From NCBI RefSeq assembly GCF_014200505.1, contig NZ_JACHBX010000001.1, positions 930,001-994,000 of the forward strand: a stretch of 64,000 nt of DNA, given 5' to 3'. The notes under the pieces are model-generated. The model was given only the letters and a program-made list of their open reading frames with translations. It was not told the origin of the DNA and searched no databases. Shown piece by piece: positions 40,727-49,277 of the stretch. Position numbers and translations under genes: made by a program. How positions within the stretch are numbered: the first letter of the stretch is position 1; each line of letters begins with the position of its first letter. The DNA comes from Massilia aurea. GTDB lineage: Bacteria > Pseudomonadota > Gammaproteobacteria > Burkholderiales > Burkholderiaceae_D.

Positions 40727-41848
40727 ATGACCGTTTCAGCCACTCCCGCAGTGTCCGTCAACAAAATCCGCGTCGGCATTGTCGGTGCCGGTACCTGGGC
40801 CGAATATGGCCACATCCCGTCGCTCGCCTTGCTGCCCGGGTTCGAACTGACGGCCGTCTACAGCCGCAGTGCCGACAAGGCCCAGGCACTGGCCGCGCGC
40901 CATGGCATTGCCCATCCCGTCACCTCGCTGCAGGCGCTCGTCGAGCATCCCGAGGTGGATCTGGTGCTCGTGCTGAACCAGGCGCCGCAGCACGAGGCAG
41001 CCATCCGCGCTGCCATCGCAGCCGGCAAGGACGTGTATTCGGAATGGCCGCTGACCACCAGCACTGCCGTCTCGGCCGAGCTGGCAGCGCTGGCCGCGCA
41101 AGCTGGTGTGCGCCACATCGTGGGTCTGCAGCGCCGCCTGTCCCCGAGTTACCGCTACATGAGCGATCTGCTGGCCGAAGGCTATATCGGCGAGCTGCGT
41201 TCGGTGCGGATGCATGTCAGCGTCGACGCGTTCGGCGCGCGCCGCATGGGGTATCTGGCCTATACGGTGCCGACCGAGAATTTCTCGGATCTGCTGCCGA
41301 TTTTCGGCGGCCACTTCCTCGACATCCTGTTCAGGCATTTCGGGTTCCCGCGCACGTTGAGCGCGTTGACGGCCAACCAGATCAAGCAGGTAACGATCGT
41401 CGACACGGGCGAGACACTGCCGCGCACCAATCCCGACCAGGTGCTCGTGACCGGCACCTTTGCCAACGGCGCGGTGCTGACTGTGCAGCTCGAAGCGGGC
41501 AAGCGCAATAACGCCGGCGTGCAGATCGACCTGACGGGGACCGAAGGCGATCTGCGCATCACCAATGCGACCAGCTTCGGCCCATCGGTCAATCTGATCG
41601 AAGGCGCGCGCGGCGATGCCCAGCCATTGCAGGCGCTGCCCGTGCCGGCGCAGTACGACTGGCTGCCGGCGCATGCCCTCGGCGGCAGCGTCGCCGAGCT
41701 CGCTCATCTGTATGCGGCCTATGCGCGCGACGTGCAGGACGGCACGCAGCTGGCGCCGACCTTCCTTGATGCCGTCAGGATGCATGCGGTGATCGACGCG
41801 ATCATCGCGTCCGACCGCAGCGGCAGCCGGGTCGATCTGAACGTCTGA
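40727..41848 (+). CDS. Gfo/Idh/MocA-family oxidoreductase
   Basis: 373 residues from the ATG at 40727, behind AGGGAG; the frame is open further upstream through the intergenic palindrome. N-terminal NAD(P) fold (IRVGIVGAGTWAEYGHIPSL) and AGKDVYSEWPLTTS, where EWPL replaces the usual EKP. The C-terminal domain has FGGHFLDILFRHFG. It probably oxidises or reduces a sugar-like substrate, not identifiable from sequence. The MFS exporter follows in the same direction after 98 bp. Confidence 0.88.
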   Translation: MTVSATPAVSVNKIRVGIVGAGTWAEYGHIPSLALLPGFELTAVYSRSADKAQALAARHGIAHPVTSLQALVEHPEVDLVLVLNQAPQHEAAIRAAIAAGKDVYSEWPLTTSTAVSAELAALAAQAGVRHIVGLQRRLSPSYRYMSDLLAEGYIGELRSVRMHVSVDAFGARRMGYLAYTVPTENFSDLLPIFGGHFLDILFRHFGFPRTLSALTANQIKQVTIVDTGETLPRTNPDQVLVTGTFANGAVLTVQLEAGKRNNAGVQIDLTGTEGDLRITNATSFGPSVNLIEGARGDAQPLQALPVPAQYDWLPAHALGGSVAELAHLYAAYARDVQDGTQLAPTFLDAVRMHAVIDAIIASDRSGSRVDLNV

Positions 41849-41946
41849 TCCGCCAGCCTGCACCTTTTCACTTGTTTCAACGTTCGCAGCAGCGGTGCAT
41901 GGGTCAACCATGCGTCGCCGCTGCGGCGTTCGCCATTGCATTACCC

Positions 41947-43179
41947 ATGACATCAGATACCTTGACGCACCCCGACAAACTCCGTGATCAACCTGCCGCG
42001 CCGAAGCTGCCACTGACCTCATTGCTGGCGCTGACGATGGTCAGCTTTGTCGTCATCCTCACCGAAGTCTTGCCCGCCGGGCTGCTGCCGCAGCTTGCTG
42101 CCAGCCTGGACAGTTCGCAGTCCGTGATGGGACAGCTGATCAGCATCTACGCGCTGGGTTCGGTTCTGGCCGCGATCCCGCTGGCGGCCGCCACGCAAGG
42201 GGTGGGCCGCCGCACCTTGCTGCTCACGTCGCTGGCCGGCTTCGTGATTGCCAACACGATCACCGCGTTGTCCACCAGCCTGGCGCTGATCTTCGTCGCC
42301 CGCTTCCTGGGCGGCGTGGCGGCCGGCCTGGCCTGGGCCATGCTGGTCGGCTACGCGGCGCGCATGGTCGCGCCGCAGCACAAGGGTAGGGCGATCGCCA
42401 TTGCGATGGCGGGCACGCCGCTGGCGCTGACGGTCGGCATCCCGCTCGGCACCTATGTCGGCAATCTGGTTGGCTGGCGCATCGCGTTCGGCGCGCTCAG
42501 TGCGCTGGCGGCGCTGCTGATGCTGTGGATCGTGCTGCGGCTGCCGGCACTGCGCGCTATTCCCGGCCAACAACGCCAGAGCGTGGCGCAGGTGTTCGCG
42601 CTGCCCGGCGTGCGCACCGTGCTGGCGGTGCTGCTGTTGTACGTCGTCACGCACAACCTGTTGTACACGTATATCGCGCCGCTCGTGACGCTGGCTGGGC
42701 TGGCGCCACGCGTGGATTTCCTGCTCGCGCTGTTCGGCGGCGCCGCGTTACTGAGCCTGCTGCTGGTGGGGACGCTGGTCGACCGCTGGCTGCGCCAGCT
42801 GGTCATGGCCAGCACGGGTCTGTTCTTGGTGGCGTGCGTGATGCTGGCGCTGTGGCCCGGCGTGCAGGCCGTGGTGTACGTGGCGATTGCCATCTGGGGA
42901 CTGGCATTCGGCGGGGCGGCTACCTTGTTCGTGACGTCGCTGTCGAATGCATCGGGGCCGGGCCAGGATGTGGCGCAGTCGATGATGACGACGGTCTGGA
43001 ATCTCGCGATCTTCGCCGGCAGTGTCGTTGGCGGCATGTTGCTGGGCCACTTCGGCGCGGGGTCGTTTGCCTGGGCTGCCACGGCAACGCTGTGTCTGAC
43101 CCTACTGATCATCTGGCGCAGCCGCGCGCAATTCTACTGGCGGGGCGCCGCATCGCGCGCCCCTGGTCAGTCCGGGTAA
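41947..43179 (+). CDS. MFS transporter (DHA1, sugar-efflux/drug-efflux type)
   Basis: 410 residues from the ATG at 41947; an earlier in-frame ATG at 41872 would add a poorly conserved stretch. Twelve membrane segments; motif A-like SIYALGSVLAAIPLAAATQG then GRRTLLLTSLAGF, and the motif C region GTPLALTVGIPLGTYVG. Resembles AraJ/YdhP-type proton-driven exporters of sugars or drugs. The C-terminus is Arg-rich and cytoplasmic. Confidence 0.88.
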   Translation: MTSDTLTHPDKLRDQPAAPKLPLTSLLALTMVSFVVILTEVLPAGLLPQLAASLDSSQSVMGQLISIYALGSVLAAIPLAAATQGVGRRTLLLTSLAGFVIANTITALSTSLALIFVARFLGGVAAGLAWAMLVGYAARMVAPQHKGRAIAIAMAGTPLALTVGIPLGTYVGNLVGWRIAFGALSALAALLMLWIVLRLPALRAIPGQQRQSVAQVFALPGVRTVLAVLLLYVVTHNLLYTYIAPLVTLAGLAPRVDFLLALFGGAALLSLLLVGTLVDRWLRQLVMASTGLFLVACVMLALWPGVQAVVYVAIAIWGLAFGGAATLFVTSLSNASGPGQDVAQSMMTTVWNLAIFAGSVVGGMLLGHFGAGSFAWAATATLCLTLLIIWRSRAQFYWRGAASRAPGQSG

Positions 43180-43190
43180 TCCTTGCCGGT

Positions 43191-43691
43191 CTATTTGCCC
43201 ACGCCGTTCTTGATTTCCGGATCGGTGGTGGCAATCAGCTCGAACACGGGTGTGGGCGATTTGCCGGTCGACTGCTTGCTGAACACGAGGATCACGCCGC
43301 GCGTGGTGTGGGGAACCACCGGAATGACCATGAACCGGTTGGCGTCGAACAGGCAGGCGCTCGGCAGGGGATCGGCGCTCACCGACAGCGTACGTGCCAC
43401 GCCCGCGTACAGGGTGACACTGCGGTCGAGCCGGTCGCCTGTCAGGTGCGTGTGCTGCAGGATGGCCTCGATGTCAGGCTGAAACAGCATGACGCCATTC
43501 GCATCGCCACCGTCACGCCTGGCGTCGAGGTCCTTGGGCGAGATCTTTTCCCAGTATTGGTCGCTGCCAGCCTGCGCGTAATAGAACACGTTTTCCACAC
43601 TGCCGTCGTCGGGAATGACGGGCACCACGAAGAAGATGGGGGCACTGCCTGGCACGGATGCTGCAATGGAGACCGGCGCTGCTGTTGTCAT
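43191..43691 (-). CDS. 166-residue protein of unknown function coupled to the STAND regulator
   Basis: 166 residues, start ATG at 43691 overlapping the TGA of the large regulator by 4 bp. The sequence is Pro/Val-rich and beta-like (IFFVVPVIPDDGSVENVFYY; later RFMVIPVVPHTTRGVILVFS), without signal peptide or membrane span. No family recognised. The overlap makes it a translational partner of the STAND protein, so it may be an effector or accessory of that system. Confidence 0.75.
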   Translation of the reverse strand: MTTAAPVSIAASVPGSAPIFFVVPVIPDDGSVENVFYYAQAGSDQYWEKISPKDLDARRDGGDANGVMLFQPDIEAILQHTHLTGDRLDRSVTLYAGVARTLSVSADPLPSACLFDANRFMVIPVVPHTTRGVILVFSKQSTGKSPTPVFELIATTDPEIKNGVGK

Positions 43692-46600
43692 GGTGCGATC
43701 CTGGTTGAAACTGCTTTAAGAAATGCTGGCGATTGCGGCCGGTAGCCGCCTTGCGTCAGCGTTTGCACATCGGCGCCGGTGATGGCGCCTTCCCCTGCAC
43801 ATGCACGTGCCACCAGCCAGGCTTCGCGCACGAATCCCGCCTGGCCAGTGTCGATGGCCGGCTGCAAGGCGCTGCGCGCCGCCTTGCACTGCGCGGCCGG
43901 ATAGGGGCTAGTTGCCGCGCCGGCCTCGGCCTGCAACAGCAGCATGGCGGCCCGTGCCTGCAGCTCCCGGCCCTGCCACAGATACGGGTACTGCGCCATC
44001 AGGCCGCGGATGTCCTGCGCCGCGGCGCTGGCCTCGGCCCGCCCTTTGGCCGGATCGCGTGCCCGCAGCGCTTGCGCGGCGATCACGAGGCGCGCCTGCA
44101 CGGCGCTCTGGCGCCACTCGCGTATGGCCTGGCCGGCCTGGTCGTGACCCGCCAGGCGGCGCTGCAATGCGGTCATCTCGGCAGTGACGGACATGCCGGC
44201 ATCCGACTGCGCCAGCAGCAGGGCGCTGTCGGCCAGCAGGCTTTCGGCCTGCCAGAAGGCGTTGCTGGCGCCGGCGACCAGCGCCTGGCGCATCCAGCGG
44301 GCCCCCGCCTGTCTGGCCGCGATGGCGTCAAGGTGCCGGCCCAATGCCTGCAGTGCTTCGGCGCGCCGACTCTCGATGACGCCCAGATCGCGCAGCCGCA
44401 CCGCTTCGCCCGGGCGTGCCTGTTGCAGCCGCTGCTGCACAGTGCGCGCGGTGTCGTACAGCGCCAGCGCGCGTCGGTTGTTGCCTTTCAGATGCGCGAG
44501 CTGGCCCAGCCAGGCGCGCGCGCTGGCAACCGCGTCCTGGGCGTCAATATCGTCCGGATGGTCGGCCAGCACCGCCAGCTTGAGTGCGAGCGAGGCCTCG
44601 AAGCCGCGCTGCGCATCAACCCAGCGGCCGCGCCGCATCGCAATCGAACTCAGGCTGCCGAGCGCATAACCCAGCTCGGCCCTGGCCTGGGGATGCGCCG
44701 GCGCGGCGGCCAGCCAGGCCTGGCTGGCCATGCGATAGCGGTTCATCTGCACTGTGGCGTCATCGAGGCGGCCGGCGTCATAGGCGATCTGGCCCAGCCA
44801 GAACGCGCTGGCGCCCAGCGTCTTGTAATACTCGCCAGAATCGAGGCCCGGCGCCGGTCCCATGGCCGCGAGCAGGGCGTAGGCGCGCGCCAGCGCCGTG
44901 CCGGCCATCGCGAGCTGCTGCGTTCCCCGGCTGCTGTTGACTTCGCCGATCACGACGAGCGCCTTGGCGCGCTGCAGGGTGTCGGCCGGCAGCTCGTCCC
45001 GGACATCCTGCGGGTTGAGCACCTGCAAGCCTTGTTCACCGATGCTGCCGAGCAGATCGAGCTTGCCGATCGGCCGCAGCTGGTCGGCAAGCTCACCGAG
45101 CATGAAGGTGGCCAGGCGCCGGCTCTGGCGCTCGCGTGCGGTCACGGTGTCGGCCAGTTGTGCGTTGTGCACGGCGACCAGGCCGGCGGTCAACGCCAGC
45201 GCCAGTGCGCCGACCAGCGCGCCCACGCGCCAGCGCGCCAGCGCCGTGAGCCGCGCCTGGGAGCGCGTCACGAAGTCATGCTCGTCGCGCCCGAACAGTT
45301 GCGGCGCGGCGCGCACCGCATCCCGTGATTGCCACAGCAGCGGCACCCGCGGCAACAGGCACGTCCTGGCGCGGCCACTGTCCAGCCAGCGGCGCACCCA
45401 CGGTCCCAGCTCGGCGCGGGCGGTCAGCGTCGCCCGGTGCTGCGCAATCCAGGCAGTAACCCGTGGCCAGCGGCGCAGCAACGCTTCGTGCGCGACGCGA
45501 AAGCCGATTTCGCCGCCGCCTAGGCGGTCGGCCACCAGCAGGCGCGCCTCGATCAGCGCATCGACCAATGCCCGCTCATGCACGTCGGCCAGGCTGGCGC
45601 CGGTGACCGAGCGGCTGCTGGGCGAGGCGTCGTCGGCCGACAGGGTGACCAGACGCGGCAGCAGGCGCGTCAGCGCAGCCTGCTGGGCGACCGGCAAGGC
45701 CGCCAGGATCGCCTCGGCCCGGCTGCCGATGGCGCCTTCCAGGCCGCCCAGCGCATCGTAGGCGGCCCAGGTCAGCTCGTCGCCCGGCGCACGCGCCAGG
45801 TACAGGGCTTGCAGCGTGTATTGCAGCAGCGGCAGGGCGTCGCCGGCCTGCATCGCATCGGCGCACAGGCGGTCGTCAAGCCGGTTCAGGCTGCTCGCAT
45901 CGCTGCCATAGACCAGGTTGGCCGCGCGGGCGGGCAGGCGGATCATCTGCATGATCGCCTGGGCGTCGGGCGGGGCCAGGTCCATGTGCGCGCCGTGCTC
46001 CTTGTCGTGCATGAACAGGCGGTGGGACGACAGGCTGGGATAGACATCGTTGCGGCACACGGCCAGCACCAGCGCCATGCCGCTGCGTACCAGCCGCCCG
46101 ATACAGTCGAGAAAATCCGGCAGGCCCGCGGCCATGGCCGGGCCGAACAGGCTCTCGAGACGGTCCAGTACCAGCAGCGGCAGGTCCTGGTTGCCAGCGC
46201 GCCGTGCCTGCAAACCGATCCGCAGCAGCCGCAGCACGTCGTCCGGTTCGGCGCGCAGCAGCGCCGCCAGTGAGGCAATGCTGTGGCCCGACAACAGCGC
46301 GACACTACCGATCTCCCAATCGAGCAGGGCGCCGGCCAGCGCCTGCCAGGGGCCGGTCTCGTCGAGTGCGCCCAGATCCAGCACCGTCGCGGTGCAAGCC
46401 CGCACGCGCGCATCGCCCGGCGCGGGCGCGGCCAGCATGGCGGGAATGAGGCCGGCCCGTACCAGCGACGTCTTGCCGGAGCCGCTCGGACCCAGCAGCA
46501 CCACCAGCGCATGGCCCCGCGCCTGCTGCTCACCAAGACGCCGATGCAGTTGCTTGATGGCCTCATCACGGCCGAAGTACACGGCCGCATGTTCCGTGCC

Positions 46601-47074
46601 GAACGGTTCCAGTCCCCGAAACGGTGACGCGCCGCGCCACGCGCCGCTCAGGCTGCGCGGTCCGCCATCGGACAATACGCGGATCGGGGCGATCATCCGG
46701 TAGCCCTGCTTGCGGATCGTTTCGATGTAGCGGGGGCTGGCGGCCGCGTCCTGCAGCGCCCGGCGCAGGCCGGCAATCACTTTGTGCACCTGGTTGTCGC
46801 CCTGCACCTGGCCAGGCCAGCAGGCATCGAGCAGGGTATCGGCCGTCACGACCTCGCCGCTACGGCGGCACAGTTCAGCCAGCACGGCCATCGGTCGCGG
46901 CTCCAGTGCGATCACGTCGTCGCCGCGCGCGATCCGGTGCGCCGCCACGTCGATCGTCCAGTCGCCAAGCAGGAAACGGCCGTTGTCGATCAGCGGGTCG
47001 CCCTCGCGTAGCGCACGTAATTCCGGTGGTGATGCGTAGTTCAAGATCACTCCCTGGGGGTGGGTGAAGCGCAT
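43688..47074 (-). CDS. Winged-helix (CadC/OmpR-type) regulator with nSTAND NTPase and TPR-like sensor
   Basis: 1128 residues. Order: winged-helix DNA-binding domain ~30-132 (DNQVHKVIAGLRRALQD, YIETIRKQGYRM); the nSTAND-type entry SPFRGLEPFGTEHAAVYFGR near 165; Walker A LLGPSGSGKTSLVRAG near 193-208; Walker B LPLLVLDRLESLFG near 300; a membrane segment near 610-630 (GALVGALALALTAGLVAV); then ~480 helical residues with TPR-like repeats. The layout suggests a membrane-anchored signalling ATPase whose DNA-binding head and TPR region share the cytoplasm or are split by the membrane. It is divergent from 47377 and overlaps the 166-residue gene. The start at 47074 lacks a strong ribosome site. Confidence 0.85.
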   Translation of the reverse strand: MRFTHPQGVILNYASPPELRALREGDPLIDNGRFLLGDWTIDVAAHRIARGDDVIALEPRPMAVLAELCRRSGEVVTADTLLDACWPGQVQGDNQVHKVIAGLRRALQDAAASPRYIETIRKQGYRMIAPIRVLSDGGPRSLSGAWRGASPFRGLEPFGTEHAAVYFGRDEAIKQLHRRLGEQQARGHALVVLLGPSGSGKTSLVRAGLIPAMLAAPAPGDARVRACTATVLDLGALDETGPWQALAGALLDWEIGSVALLSGHSIASLAALLRAEPDDVLRLLRIGLQARRAGNQDLPLLVLDRLESLFGPAMAAGLPDFLDCIGRLVRSGMALVLAVCRNDVYPSLSSHRLFMHDKEHGAHMDLAPPDAQAIMQMIRLPARAANLVYGSDASSLNRLDDRLCADAMQAGDALPLLQYTLQALYLARAPGDELTWAAYDALGGLEGAIGSRAEAILAALPVAQQAALTRLLPRLVTLSADDASPSSRSVTGASLADVHERALVDALIEARLLVADRLGGGEIGFRVAHEALLRRWPRVTAWIAQHRATLTARAELGPWVRRWLDSGRARTCLLPRVPLLWQSRDAVRAAPQLFGRDEHDFVTRSQARLTALARWRVGALVGALALALTAGLVAVHNAQLADTVTARERQSRRLATFMLGELADQLRPIGKLDLLGSIGEQGLQVLNPQDVRDELPADTLQRAKALVVIGEVNSSRGTQQLAMAGTALARAYALLAAMGPAPGLDSGEYYKTLGASAFWLGQIAYDAGRLDDATVQMNRYRMASQAWLAAAPAHPQARAELGYALGSLSSIAMRRGRWVDAQRGFEASLALKLAVLADHPDDIDAQDAVASARAWLGQLAHLKGNNRRALALYDTARTVQQRLQQARPGEAVRLRDLGVIESRRAEALQALGRHLDAIAARQAGARWMRQALVAGASNAFWQAESLLADSALLLAQSDAGMSVTAEMTALQRRLAGHDQAGQAIREWRQSAVQARLVIAAQALRARDPAKGRAEASAAAQDIRGLMAQYPYLWQGRELQARAAMLLLQAEAGAATSPYPAAQCKAARSALQPAIDTGQAGFVREAWLVARACAGEGAITGADVQTLTQGGYRPQSPAFLKAVSTRIAP

Positions 47075-47376
47075 CCCGGTCGGCCGGGGCAGGCGGGGCA
47101 GGGCCCGCCGACTTTGTAGGCTGTAAATATCTCACGTGAAAGATGGTTTTGTAAACCTGACAATCTTTCGGTTGCACTGACTGTGGTTATCTGGATGGAC
47201 GCCGCGCCGCTGACTGCAGGTGCGGGAGCGGGCAGGATGGACTAGTCACTTTACTCAGTCGAATCAAGTACTTGCGGTATGTGCAGGCGCGGGAAGGTAA
47301 CCGGAAGGCGCCGACGCCGGGGTTGCCATAGGATGCGTCGGCACAGTGCGTACAACACGCGCCAGAGGAGAGCACG
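47075..47376. other. Divergent intergenic region upstream of the STAND regulator
   Basis: 302 bp with no gene. GAAAGAT (47138-47144) and ATCTTTC (47163-47169) form 7-bp inverted arms 18 bp apart, and a CACGTG palindrome lies just to the left. They may be operator sites for the winged-helix protein. Confidence 0.35.
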
Positions 47377-48210
47377 ATGAACCCCCCCGCATTGTCACTC
47401 ATCACCGGAACGCCGGCCGTCGCCAGTGCGCCACGGCCATGCTCCGATGACGTCGTCCGCGAGGCGTTGCAACGTGTGGTGATGAGCAAGCGATTTGCCA
47501 AGGCACGCCGGTGCACGGCGCTGCTCAGCTATCTGGTCGAGCGCGTGCTGCGGTGCGACGAGACGGCTGCCTCGCCGCCGGAACACGAGATCGGCGTTGC
47601 CGTGTTCGGCCGCGATCCGGCATCGTATCTCCCCGCAGACGATCCCATCGTCCGGGTCCAGGCCGGGCGTCTGCGCCTGCGCCTGACCGCGTATTACGCG
47701 GACGAAGGGGCCGCCGATCCCTTGCGCATCACTGTGCCGCAAGGCCGCTACCACGCCCGCATCGCACTCGCCGACAGCCAGCCGGCAGGCAACGCAAGCC
47801 AGGTCGCCGCGCCGCTGTTGCTGTTCAGCCCACTCATCTGCCTGTGCGGCGACGCGCAGGCCGCGCACTTTACTGCAGGCTTGAACGACGAACTGGGATT
47901 CCGGCTGTACCGTGAACTCCACTCACTCAGTCTGGCGAGCGCGGACCGCGCGGCGCCACCGGCCGACCGGCCTCGCGCCCTCTACCTGCTCGAGGGCGCC
48001 GTGCGCCAGGATGCCTTGCTGCTGCGGGTCTCCCTGATCCTGCGGCAGGGGACAGGCGGGGCAGTGCTGTGGTATGCGCAGTTCGACCGCGCGCATGACA
48101 GCGACCTGGACAGCGACAACGCCATCGGCGACCAGGAGCAGATGGCCGCGCGCTGCATGGCAGCGTTGCAGGAACATCTGCCCCGTTGCCTTTCGCTGCG
48201 GACGCCATAA
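47377..48210 (+). CDS. Regulatory protein with a winged-helix-like N-terminal domain
   Basis: 277 residues. Residues ~25-130 match a domain common in large bacterial signalling proteins: LLSYLVERVLRCDE, then EIGVAVFGRDPASYLPADDP, IVRVQAGRLRLRLTAYYADE and RITVPQGRYHARI. This unit usually precedes TolB-like or adenylate-cyclase-like parts; here it leads to LLLFSPLICLCGDAQAAHFT, AGLNDELGFRLYREL and LLEGAVRQD, a short version of such a sensor part. It is divergent from the STAND regulator. Exact function unknown. Confidence 0.72.
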   Translation: MNPPALSLITGTPAVASAPRPCSDDVVREALQRVVMSKRFAKARRCTALLSYLVERVLRCDETAASPPEHEIGVAVFGRDPASYLPADDPIVRVQAGRLRLRLTAYYADEGAADPLRITVPQGRYHARIALADSQPAGNASQVAAPLLLFSPLICLCGDAQAAHFTAGLNDELGFRLYRELHSLSLASADRAAPPADRPRALYLLEGAVRQDALLLRVSLILRQGTGGAVLWYAQFDRAHDSDLDSDNAIGDQEQMAARCMAALQEHLPRCLSLRTP

Positions 48211-48214
48211 GGCG

Positions 48215-48661
48215 ATGGCCAGGTACCGGCCCATGCTGGCCATCGTGGTCAGTCACCCGCATCTGGCGGGCAGGGCCATTGACCTGCGCTTCATCCCCAG
48301 CCTTGAGACGACGGCGCTGATGCTGCGCGACGGCCTGCTGCTGCGCCATACGCCGGATGGCGCCGAACTGTGGTGCGATGCCGCGCAGGCGTCGGCAGCA
48401 GCACAGCATTTCGTCGTGCTGCCGCTGGTGTTCCAGGTATTCACGCGCAATGCCCGGCTGGAAGCCTGCACCCACTGGCCGGTGGCGCGCCCACTGCGTT
48501 ATGTCTGCGCTGCCGGGGAGGCGCAGATGCAGCCCGAGACCCTGGCTGGCTCGGGCGCTTCCCGCCGGCCCTTGCTGACGGTCGAGATCGGCCACCGTCC
48601 GGCGCCCGATGGCGCATGCGCCCTGTACCGGATCGCGCTGGCGGCGAAACGGCCTCAATGA
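48215..48661 (+). CDS. Hypothetical 148-residue protein
   Basis: 148 residues from the ATG at 48215, four bases after the upstream stop, with AAGG close by. No signal peptide or membrane span. Segments such as FVVLPLVFQVFTRNARLEAC look like a folded beta domain, but I do not recognise a family. Its tight spacing to 47377 suggests co-expression. A 21-bp palindrome covers the stop. Confidence 0.6.
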   Translation: MARYRPMLAIVVSHPHLAGRAIDLRFIPSLETTALMLRDGLLLRHTPDGAELWCDAAQASAAAQHFVVLPLVFQVFTRNARLEACTHWPVARPLRYVCAAGEAQMQPETLAGSGASRRPLLTVEIGHRPAPDGACALYRIALAAKRPQ

Positions 48662-48674
48662 AGGCTTCATTGAG
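48654..48674 (+). terminator. Palindrome over the stop of the hypothetical gene
   Basis: CTCAATGAAG and CTTCATTGAG pair over 10 bp with a single central G. The TGA stop is inside the left arm. Followed by CGCTTTATT, so a terminator or an operator are both possible. Confidence 0.4.
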
Positions 48675-48845
48675 CGCTTTATTAAAGCCCGGTGCTACGG
48701 GCGAGTATCGTCTTCACCATCGATGTACGGACGGGGCGATTGGTAGGACGACGATGCGCGATGTGCGGCGTGCTCAACGAGGCGACAGTCAGTTGGCATA
48801 GCCGCTATAGTCTGCGTTATCAAAATTACCAATAAGGTCAACCCC

Positions 48846-49277
48846 ATGTCTACTGTCACCACGGCCAGCGCAGGCTATGTCCGCGCGCCAGGCGTGCTCC
48901 ACACGATCCTGCTTGCCGGCAGTGTGTCGCTGTTCCTCGGCGCATTGCTCAGCGATTACACCTACTACAACACCTACCAGATCCAGTGGAGCAATTTCGC
49001 TTCGTGGCTGAACGCCGGTGCCTTGCTGTTCGCCGGACTGGCGCTCGTGTTCGCGCTGGTCAATCTGCTGCGCGCCAGGCCAATGGCCGGTCGGCCGTTG
49101 AACTACTTCGTGCTGCTGCTGCTGACCTTCGTGATCGGTCTGGTCAACGCGTTTCAGCATGCCAAGGATGCCTGGGCGCTCATGCCGACCGGCCTGTTGC
49201 TGTCGGTCATCGTCTTTATCCTGATTTGCATTACCGCTGTCTTAGGCCTTAACCCACGTTCGGGAGGACTGAAATGA
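48846..49277 (+). CDS. DUF2231-like four-span membrane protein
   Basis: 143 residues with four membrane segments (about 18-36, 54-77, 84-103, 115-135). Its start GYVRAPGVLHTILLAGSVSL and the LNYFVLLLLTFVIGLVNAFQ stretch match DUF2231-type membrane proteins, often paired with periplasmic oxidoreductases. Its TGA overlaps the ATG of the sorbosone-dehydrogenase-like gene (ATGA), so the two are probably a functional pair. Confidence 0.8.
   Translation: MSTVTTASAGYVRAPGVLHTILLAGSVSLFLGALLSDYTYYNTYQIQWSNFASWLNAGALLFAGLALVFALVNLLRARPMAGRPLNYFVLLLLTFVIGLVNAFQHAKDAWALMPTGLLLSVIVFILICITAVLGLNPRSGGLK

Noticed and set aside
43733..45328. A 531-codon open frame opposite the STAND regulator
   Set aside because: It only reads the helical region of the regulator in reverse.
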